59,230 nucleotides of DNA from Acidobacteriota bacterium. Its GTDB lineage: Bacteria > Acidobacteriota > Vicinamibacteria > Vicinamibacterales > UBA2999. Made by a program: the position numbers and the translations under genes. The DNA is taken from positions 1 to 59,230 of the forward strand of contig CANIBQ010000024.1 of NCBI GenBank assembly GCA_947465645.1, in the 5' to 3' direction. Under the pieces are notes generated by a model. The model saw only the letters and a program-made list of their open reading frames with translations, was not told the DNA's origin and did no database searches. Shown here piece after piece: positions 53,778 to 59,230 of this stretch (position 1 is the first letter of the stretch; the number at the start of each line of letters is the position of its first letter).

Positions 53778-54807
53778 ACAGGCTTCGCCTCAAGAATCTC
53801 GTCAGGACATACCCGTCGAAGAACTTGAACGGTGCGGAGCCGGTGCTGTAGTGGCCGCACGGCAGCACCGTCACCTCGTGCGGCAAGCGTCTCGCCTTGA
53901 ACTCATCGACCAGCATTCGCGAAAGGTCCACGGGAAAGCTCAGGTCGTATCGGGCGTAGACCAGCAGCGTGCGCGTCTGGTGCAGCCGCTCGAGATAGGA
54001 GAACGGGCTGATCGGGCGCCACAAGTGACGCAGCTCGTCCAGGTTGATGTGTCCGTTCAATCCCTCGCGCACGTGTCGCGTGGAGAGCCCGCGCCACACC
54101 ACGTCGGCGAAATACGGCGAGATGTGGTTGAGCGCCTGCGCGCGGATGCGGGGCTCGTGCGCCGCCGTCAGCAGGGCCAGGCACGAGCCCAGGCTGGTCC
54201 CGAGGATCCCGATGCGCTCGAAGCCCTGTGACGCAAGCCATGCCACCGCGCGGCGGGCGTCGAGCACCGCTTGCCGGCACACCTGGATCGTTCGCGCGAT
54301 GTTCGAGCTGACGATGTAGTCGGCGCGTGTGAGCTCGGGGGGCATGCGGGTGTCGTGGTACGGAAGGCTCAAGCGGAGCGCCGACACGCCGAAGCGGGCG
54401 AGCAGGCGCGACAGCCCTATGTGGCCCTCTGCGTCGGAGTTCCACTGCGGAAGCACGACGACCGCGCGGTCGCCGCCGGACGGAAACCACCGTGCGACGA
54501 CGGTGTTGTTCGCGGGATGAGGCGTGGTGAGCGCACTCGGGAACCGGAGTGTCCCGGCCTCACCCTTCTGCCGGTGCTCCGCGCTGGCGGGTTCGAACTC
54601 GTAGTCGCGGGTCTCGGGCGTCTCGAAGAACCCGGCCGGATCGCGCATGACCTCATCGACCCACCGCTCGATCGTCTCCTGCGGTGCGACGGGGTCATGG
54701 CCGTTCGGCGACAGCCAATCCACACCCCATTCGAACGGCCGCACGATGCGGTCTTTGCTGACCGAGGCGAGCCTGTGCTCCCACGCGTGGAAAATTCGTC
54801 CCAGCAT
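53776..54807 (-). CDS. Alpha/beta hydrolase fold protein
   Basis: The start at ATG 54807 (MLGRIFHAWEHRLASV) gives 343 residues. The nucleophile elbow is GILGTSLGSCLAL; the Asp and His are probably in YARYDLSFP and PCGHYSTG. RAVVVLPQWNSDAEGHIGLSRLL opens the fold. It has no signal peptide. The family acts on esters or peptides, but no substrate is evident. It is divergent from a short proline-rich frame, and its 3' end lies in a heptad repeat. Confidence 0.85.
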   Translation of the reverse strand: MLGRIFHAWEHRLASVSKDRIVRPFEWGVDWLSPNGHDPVAPQETIERWVDEVMRDPAGFFETPETRDYEFEPASAEHRQKGEAGTLRFPSALTTPHPANNTVVARWFPSGGDRAVVVLPQWNSDAEGHIGLSRLLARFGVSALRLSLPYHDTRMPPELTRADYIVSSNIARTIQVCRQAVLDARRAVAWLASQGFERIGILGTSLGSCLALLTAAHEPRIRAQALNHISPYFADVVWRGLSTRHVREGLNGHINLDELRHLWRPISPFSYLERLHQTRTLLVYARYDLSFPVDLSRMLVDEFKARRLPHEVTVLPCGHYSTGSAPFKFFDGYVLTRFLRRSL

Positions 54808-54851
54808 CAGCTCAGCCGGGCAGCGGCGCGCGCGTTGCAGCGTTCCGCAGC

Positions 54852-55016
54852 ATGTTCGAACATCCAAGAAGACCCGACGTGCCGCGTCAGCCGGGGGTGC
54901 CCGACATCATCGATTCGCCGCCGCCGGACATCAGTCCCGCGCCGCCGCCCGATATTCCGCCGCAGCCGCTTCCGGATCGCACCGAGCCTCAACGGGACAT
55001 TCCCGGGCCGAAGTAG
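54852..55016 (+). CDS. Short proline-rich protein
   Basis: A 54-codon frame starts MFEHPRRPDVPRQPG and continues with repeated PPPDI/PPDI units. About a third of its residues are proline, and third codon positions are almost all G or C, as in real genes here. It lies between the divergent hydrolase gene and the convergent amidase gene, overlapping the end of the latter by 28 bases. No ribosome site is clear. It may be a small surface or linker protein, or a chance frame. Confidence 0.4.
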   Translation: MFEHPRRPDVPRQPGVPDIIDSPPPDISPAPPPDIPPQPLPDRTEPQRDIPGPK

Positions 55017-56347
55017 GGTTCGAGCGACCGCGCCAGTTGCAGCAGCGCCGGCGTCTGCGCGCCGCGCCCGACGAGTTGCGCGCCGATGGGCAGTCCCTCG
55101 ATCGTCTGGCCGCAGGGCATCGCGATCGCGGGGTGTCCCGTGATATTGAAGAGCTGCGTCAGACGTAGCGTGATGTTACGCACCGGTTCCTCGGACGCAC
55201 CAATGCGGACGGTCGAAACCCCGAGCCTGGTGGCCGGTACCGCGAGCGACGGCAGCAGCAATGCGTCACGGCGCGAGACGAGCGCGTCGACCTCGCGCCT
55301 GAGCACCTCGCGCCCTCGCATCGCGCGGGCGTAATCCTCGCCGAGGATATACCGGCCCATTTCGAGCCGCAGCCGAACGGCTGGGGTGTAGTCCGCCGCG
55401 CGGCGTTCGAGCGTGCCGGCGTGCAGCGCCGCCGCCTCGACGAGCACGATGTGCAAGTACACGGGGACGATGTCGCTTGCGTGCGGAACGTCCACGTCTT
55501 CGAGCTCGACCCCGGCCTCTCGCAACCGCCCGCACAACGCCTCGAATGCGCTGGCGACCTCGGGATCCAGCAGCGCCGTGAAATAGCCGCGGAGGACTCC
55601 GATTCTCATGCCACGCGGATTGGACGCGTCCTTCGGTCGCGGCGAGGGCGCCGCCCGCAGCACGTCATACAGAACTTCCGCGTCGTCCACGCTGCGACAG
55701 AGCGGCCCGACGTGGTCCATCGTGCCGCTGAGCGGCACGATGCCGGCGGTCGGAATCTCTCCGAGCGCCGGCTTGAGCCCCACGAGGCCGCACGCCGCGG
55801 ACGGGATGCGGATCGAGCCGCCCGTATCGGTGCCGATCGAGGCGTAACACATCCCGTCGAGCACTGATGCCGCCGACCCTCCCGACGAACCGCCCGGGGA
55901 TCGGGTGGAGTCGAGCGGATGATGGACGGGGCCGAAGGCGGATTCTTCGTTGGTCGTGCCCAGGGCAAATTCGTGGAGGTTCGTCTTGCCGATGAACACG
56001 GCGCCCGCGTCACGCAGGCGGGCGACGATCGGCGCGTCCGCCTGGGCTATGTGGCCCTGGCGTACGCGTGAGGCCGCGGTCGTCGGTGTGCCGCGGAGGT
56101 CGATGAGGTCCTTGAGCGAGATCGGAATGCCGTGCAACGGCCCGCGGTGCCGGCCCGTGGCCATCTCCCGGTCGGCCTCCCGCGCCTGCGCGAGCGCCTC
56201 GTCGGCCAGCACGGTGATGAACGCGTTGATGGACGGATTGCGCTCGGCGATCCGGTCAAGGCACTCGGCCGTGACGGCTTCGGCGGTTGTCTCCCCGGCG
56301 GTGAGGGCCCGCGCCAGGCCCGTTATCGTACGCGCGTCAGCGGGCAT
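54989..56347 (-). CDS. Amidase signature family enzyme (GatA/AtzE-like)
   Basis: ATG 56347 overlaps the upstream small gene by 11 bases and gives 452 residues. The Ser-cisSer-Lys triad motifs are present: GIPISLKDLIDLRG, STRSPGGSSGGSAASVLDG and GTDTGGSIRIPSAACGLVGLKP. GatB is not nearby, so it is more likely an amidase of small amides than the glutamyl-tRNA amidotransferase subunit. The small gene upstream occupies the place of a GatC/AtzG-like partner. Confidence 0.9.
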   Translation of the reverse strand: MPADARTITGLARALTAGETTAEAVTAECLDRIAERNPSINAFITVLADEALAQAREADREMATGRHRGPLHGIPISLKDLIDLRGTPTTAASRVRQGHIAQADAPIVARLRDAGAVFIGKTNLHEFALGTTNEESAFGPVHHPLDSTRSPGGSSGGSAASVLDGMCYASIGTDTGGSIRIPSAACGLVGLKPALGEIPTAGIVPLSGTMDHVGPLCRSVDDAEVLYDVLRAAPSPRPKDASNPRGMRIGVLRGYFTALLDPEVASAFEALCGRLREAGVELEDVDVPHASDIVPVYLHIVLVEAAALHAGTLERRAADYTPAVRLRLEMGRYILGEDYARAMRGREVLRREVDALVSRRDALLLPSLAVPATRLGVSTVRIGASEEPVRNITLRLTQLFNITGHPAIAMPCGQTIEGLPIGAQLVGRGAQTPALLQLARSLEPYFGPGMSR

Positions 56348-56522
56348 CCGGGGCTTGAGGCTCGTCGTGTTCGCCTGCGGCGTCGAAATTCCAGTCCGCG
56401 GCGCGAAGCGCGGACGCCGAACGCGCCAGTCCCTCGAGGAGCGGCCGCATGCCCGTGAGGCCACGCCGTTCCGCGTCGTCGGTCGCGTTCTCCAGCCAAA
56501 CTTTCACTGTCATTGCGGTCAC
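56337..56522 (-). CDS. Small protein translated before the amidase
   Basis: GTG 56522 gives 61 residues and ATG 56513 gives 58. It has a helix-rich middle (MRPLLEGLARSASALRAADW) and an acidic tail (FDAAGEHDEPQAPDAR). Its stop overlaps the amidase start. Position and size are like the GatC or AtzG (DUF4089) partners of other amidases; I cannot show sequence homology. TACAAT lies 11 nt before the ATG. Confidence 0.6.
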   Translation of the reverse strand: MTAMTVKVWLENATDDAERRGLTGMRPLLEGLARSASALRAADWNFDAAGEHDEPQAPDAR

Positions 56523-56558
56523 TTATTGTATCTGGCGCCGCTCGAAGCCGGCACCGCC

Positions 56559-56615
56559 GTTATAAGCTGACACCGCTGTTATAGGCTGACACCGCTGTTA
56601 TAGGCTGACACTGTG
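56559..56615. repeat. Three tandem 19-bp repeats upstream of pyk
   Basis: The unit GTTATAGGCTGACACCGCT is repeated three times (first copy TATAAG, last copy ending CACTGTG). The last copy runs into the GTG start codon of pyk. Each unit carries a -10-like TATAAG/TATAGG. Confidence 0.8.
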
Positions 56616-58031
56616 AGGCATACGAAGATCGTAGCAACGATCGGTCCCGCGACGAGCGGCGAGCCGGCCATCCGCTCCTTGATAGCCGCGGGCGTCGACG
56701 TGTGCCGTCTGAACTTTTCCCACGGCACCCACGAGGCGCACGGCGCGGCGGTGCGCCTCATCCGCGCCGCGGCCGACGAGCTCGGGCGCTCGGTCGCCAT
56801 CATGCAGGATCTCAGCGGTCCGAAAATTCGCACCGGCCTGCTGCGCGACGGCAAGCCGATCCCTCTCACGCCGGGCGATGAGCTGCGGATCGCGGTCGGT
56901 GAGTTCGTCGGCGACGGCCGGCGCGTCTCGACGCCGTTCGCGGATCTCCCGAAGGCGGTGCAGCCCGCCGACCGCCTGCTGCTCGACGATGGCCGCATTC
57001 AGCTCCGGGTCGAGCGGGTCGAGGGCGACGAGATCGTGACCATCGTCGTCGATGGCGGGATGCTCGGCGAGCACAAAGGCATCAACGCGCCAGGGGTCAT
57101 GTTCCCCTCGTCCGCGCTGACGGACAAGGACATCGAGGATCTCAAGTTCGGCGTGAGCGTGGGCGTTGACCTCGTGGCGCTCAGCTTCGTGCACAGCGGC
57201 GCCGACCTCCGTCAGGCGCGCGAGGTGATGCGGAGCGCCGGCTCCCCGTCCATTCCGCTGGTCGCCAAGCTCGAACGGCCGGAGGCGATTGCGCGGATCG
57301 AGGAGATCCTCCGCGAGTCAGACGCCGTGATGGTGGCCAGGGGCGACCTCGGCCTCGAGCTGCCGCTCGAACGCGTGCCGCGCGTGCAGAAGGAAATCAC
57401 CCGGCGGGCACGGGCGCTCGGGATCCCGGTGATTGTGGCGACGCAGGTGCTCGAGTCGATGGTCACCCAACCGCGGCCGACGCGGGCCGAGGTCAGCGAT
57501 GCGGCCAACGCGGTGGACGACGGCGTGGACGCGATCATGCTGGCGGGCGAGACGGCGATGGGGAAGCACCCGATTGAAGCGGTGGAGACGCTCGACCGGA
57601 TTATTCGCGACGCGGAGTCGATACCCGCCGCCTTGTCCGTGCCGCTCGAGGTTGATTCGCATTTGATGCCCGCTCACGGCCGCGCGATCTGCGAGGCGGC
57701 GGTGACCATGGCGGGCCGCGGCGAGGCAAATGCGATCGTGGCGGTCACCCGTCGAGGCAAGACGGCGCGGATGCTCTCGGCGCTTCGTCCACGGGCGCCG
57801 ATTTACGGCGCCACCGACCAGCCGGACATCGCGCGGCGGCTGGCATTGCCGTGGGGCGTGGTGCCGCTGCTGACCGACTTGAGCGGAGACGTCAACACGG
57901 CGGCGGCGCGCATCGGCGCGCAGCTCGTCGAGGGCGGCGCCATCCCCTCGTCGTCGGTGATCGTGCTCGTCAGCATCACGCCGGATCTCTCTCCGGGGCA
58001 GTCAAACTTCCTGAAGCTGCTGCGCGTGTAG
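56613..58031 (+). CDS. pyk: Pyruvate kinase
   Basis: The 472-residue protein begins at GTG: TKIVATIGPATSGEPAIRSL. It has LNFSHGTHEAH, MQDLSGPKIRTG, VALSFVHSGADL, AKLERPEAIARIEEI, MVARGDLGLELPLERVP, and the domain-B/C region with PTRAEVSDAANAVDDGVDAIMLAGETAMGKHP. The catalytic Lys and metal ligands are kept. It converts phosphoenolpyruvate and ADP to pyruvate and ATP. The start has no Shine-Dalgarno and sits in tandem repeats with -10-like boxes. It ends directly at the end of the convergent SRPBCC gene. Confidence 0.96.
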   Translation: MRHTKIVATIGPATSGEPAIRSLIAAGVDVCRLNFSHGTHEAHGAAVRLIRAAADELGRSVAIMQDLSGPKIRTGLLRDGKPIPLTPGDELRIAVGEFVGDGRRVSTPFADLPKAVQPADRLLLDDGRIQLRVERVEGDEIVTIVVDGGMLGEHKGINAPGVMFPSSALTDKDIEDLKFGVSVGVDLVALSFVHSGADLRQAREVMRSAGSPSIPLVAKLERPEAIARIEEILRESDAVMVARGDLGLELPLERVPRVQKEITRRARALGIPVIVATQVLESMVTQPRPTRAEVSDAANAVDDGVDAIMLAGETAMGKHPIEAVETLDRIIRDAESIPAALSVPLEVDSHLMPAHGRAICEAAVTMAGRGEANAIVAVTRRGKTARMLSALRPRAPIYGATDQPDIARRLALPWGVVPLLTDLSGDVNTAAARIGAQLVEGGAIPSSSVIVLVSITPDLSPGQSNFLKLLRV

Positions 58032-58499
58032 TTACGCCTTCCAGCGATCCTCGAGATGTTTCTTCAGCGACTCGAGGGCCAGCATCCATCCCGTGGAGAT
58101 GACATCGTAGTAGCGCTCCCAGCGCGCGCTGCCTGCGTCGCAGCCCGACTGCCTGACGTGGAGGAGGGCGCCGTCGCCGTGCAGGCTGCAACTGGCCTGC
58201 AGCGCCATCGGCCCGATCGGGTCGCCATCGGGAGGCATCCAGTACATGTCGGCGAGAAAGAATTCACGTCCCGGCTTGAAGTCGATCACCGTGCCGTGAA
58301 AGGTACCGCCCAGGCGGCCCAGCAGTTCATCACGCCATTCCGTCGGCTCCCACTCGACCGCGTAGCTGCCGAGCGCGCGCGGAATGCAGACCGACCGCGA
58401 GACCTGCCACCAGACCTTCAGCACATCGCTGTCGAAAAAGGCGTCCAGCACAGCCGCGGGCGGCGCGTTGATGACCAGGCTATGAGCGAACTCGCGCAT
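58032..58499 (-). CDS. SRPBCC (AHSA1-like) domain protein
   Basis: The 155-residue protein starts MREFAHSLVINAPPAAVLDAFFDSDVLKVWW, the usual opening of this ligand-binding fold, and continues with GTFHGTVIDFKPGREFFLADMYW and a C-terminal helix GWMLALESLKKHLEDRW. It forms a hydrophobic cavity; the ligand is unknown. Only 19 bp separate its start from the divergent LOG gene, and the two seem to share a symmetric -10 box. Confidence 0.85.
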   Translation of the reverse strand: MREFAHSLVINAPPAAVLDAFFDSDVLKVWWQVSRSVCIPRALGSYAVEWEPTEWRDELLGRLGGTFHGTVIDFKPGREFFLADMYWMPPDGDPIGPMALQASCSLHGDGALLHVRQSGCDAGSARWERYYDVISTGWMLALESLKKHLEDRWKA

Positions 58500-58506
58500 T
58501 CGACAG

Positions 58507-58513
58507 GATAATC
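58507..58513. promoter_or_regulatory. Symmetric -10 box shared by two divergent genes
   Basis: GATAATC read on plus gives GATAAT 6 nt before the LOG ATG; read on minus it gives GATTAT 8 nt before the SRPBCC ATG. It is the only -10-like element in the 19-bp gap, and neither gene has a Shine-Dalgarno. Confidence 0.45.
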
Positions 58514-58518
58514 AGTTT

Positions 58519-59230
58519 ATGGACTCGCAGCCGCTGGCGTATCTGGATCCCACGTTTCTCGAAGGCGAACGCGCCCGTCCGATCCGCATTCTCGCCGAGT
58601 ATCTCGAGCCGCTCGGCCGGTTCAAGGCCCAGGACATACAGGATACCGTCGTGTTCTTTGGTTCCGCGCGGATCCATAGCCGAGAGCGGGCCGAGCAGGC
58701 CCTGGCGGAGCTGATGGGCGCCGTGGATCTCGCCGATGCCGACCCCGATCCGCGCCTCATTCGTGGTCGCAAGGCGGTCGAGTGGTCGCGGTATTACGAA
58801 GAAGCCCGCGAGCTGGCGTTCATGCTCACGAAATGGTCGACCGCGATTGAATCAGAGTACCACCGCTTCGTCGTCACATCAGGAGGGGGCCCGGGAATCA
58901 TGGAGGCGGCCAACCGCGGCGCCACGGAAGCGGGCGGCAAGAGCATCGGGTTGAACATCAAGCTGCCCTACGAGCAGGGGGCCAACCGCTATATCACGCC
59001 CGGGCTGCAGTTCGAGTTCCACTACTTTTTCATGCGGAAGTTCTGGCTGTCGTATCTCGCCAAGTCGCTGGTCGTCTTTCCGGGCGGATTCGGCACGCTC
59101 GACGAGATGTTCGAGATCCTGACGCTGATGCAGACCGAGAAGCTCGAGAAGCAGATCCAGATCATCCTCTACGGCACCGACTACTGGGATCAGATCCTCA
59201 CCCTGCAGCCGATGGCGGAGTGGGGCGCGA
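58519..59230 (+). CDS. LOG-family protein (cytokinin riboside phosphoribohydrolase-like), 3' end outside the window
   Basis: 237 codons are visible and the frame is open at the window end. Motifs of the family: VVFFGSARIHSR, VVTSGGGPGIMEAANRGATEAGG, IGLNIKLPYEQGANRYI and the nucleotide-binding VVFPGGFGTLDEMFEILTL. Similar enzymes split nucleoside 5'-monophosphates to base and ribose phosphate. It has a long N-terminal extension of ~45 residues before the fold. Probably leaderless (see the box at 58507). Confidence 0.9.
   Translation, partial: MDSQPLAYLDPTFLEGERARPIRILAEYLEPLGRFKAQDIQDTVVFFGSARIHSRERAEQALAELMGAVDLADADPDPRLIRGRKAVEWSRYYEEARELAFMLTKWSTAIESEYHRFVVTSGGGPGIMEAANRGATEAGGKSIGLNIKLPYEQGANRYITPGLQFEFHYFFMRKFWLSYLAKSLVVFPGGFGTLDEMFEILTLMQTEKLEKQIQIILYGTDYWDQILTLQPMAEWGA

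Noticed and set aside
56559..56615. CRISPR array
   Set aside because: The 19-bp units are directly adjacent without spacers and no cas gene is near.

Overview
The window looks like a piece of the chromosome of a GC-rich Acidobacteriota, most likely of the Vicinamibacteria type. This is inferred from the gene set: an Oar-like TonB receptor with an N-terminal carboxypeptidase-regulatory-like domain, paired active and inactive M16 peptidases, and AddAB. It also rests on the many small palindromic repeats, including an in-frame copy encoding VRLKPDTTY, a peptide I associate with that phylum. I could not run any database search. Coding density is high. I see no prophage, transposase, CRISPR array or plasmid module, so this is mainly housekeeping chromosome carrying many small repeats.

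Layout. 0-5.8 kb: a membrane-protein gene cut by the window edge, a DUF72 gene, a scar made of a TonB-receptor tail joined to a second copy of the membrane gene, a complete TonB receptor and a TPR lipoprotein. 6.1-13.9 kb: stress and growth control (bifunctional ppGpp synthetase/hydrolase, RidA, L28, DksA, Lon) plus two unknown proteins. 13.9-19.5 kb (minus): NUDIX, RluD-like, lgt, lspA, ileS. 19.6-22.9 kb: an M16 peptidase pair and a HAD hydrolase. 23-29.6 kb (minus): HIT, prmC, prfA, moaD, moaE, thiD, bioY, an exported-looking methyltransferase and aspartase. 29.7-34.2 kb (plus): one-chain class I fumarase, an IscA/ErpA-type protein, a Fur-rubrerythrin fusion, a PHP phosphoesterase and a degenerate ABC ATPase. 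34.3-36.9 kb: two cold-shock proteins around a YdcF-like protein, a MobA/MocA-like nucleotidyltransferase, tRNA-Ala(GGC) and a small unknown protein. 37.1-44.7 kb: a secreted unknown protein overlapping addB-addA. 44.8-52.2 kb: small zinc-ribbon proteins, a J-less DnaJ-like protein, a membrane protein, Mrp, a second M16 pair, a CaiB-type CoA transferase and a crotonase. 52.3-59.2 kb: a MatC-type carrier, an alpha/beta hydrolase, an amidase with a small upstream partner, pyruvate kinase, an SRPBCC protein and a LOG-family protein cut by the edge.

Themes. (1) Repeats: REP-like palindromes of the form arm-GNAAA-arm lie between genes and three times inside addA in frame. A 94-bp inverted repeat sits between prfA and prmC and seems to supply the start of prmC. 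Four inverted or tandem heptad elements resemble the STRR repeats of cyanobacteria. (2) Several genes have a TAnnnT-like -10 box only 5-8 nt before the start codon and no clear Shine-Dalgarno, suggesting leaderless transcripts. (3) Fumarase, an Fe-S carrier and a Fur-rubrerythrin fusion lie together, suggesting an iron/peroxide-linked module.
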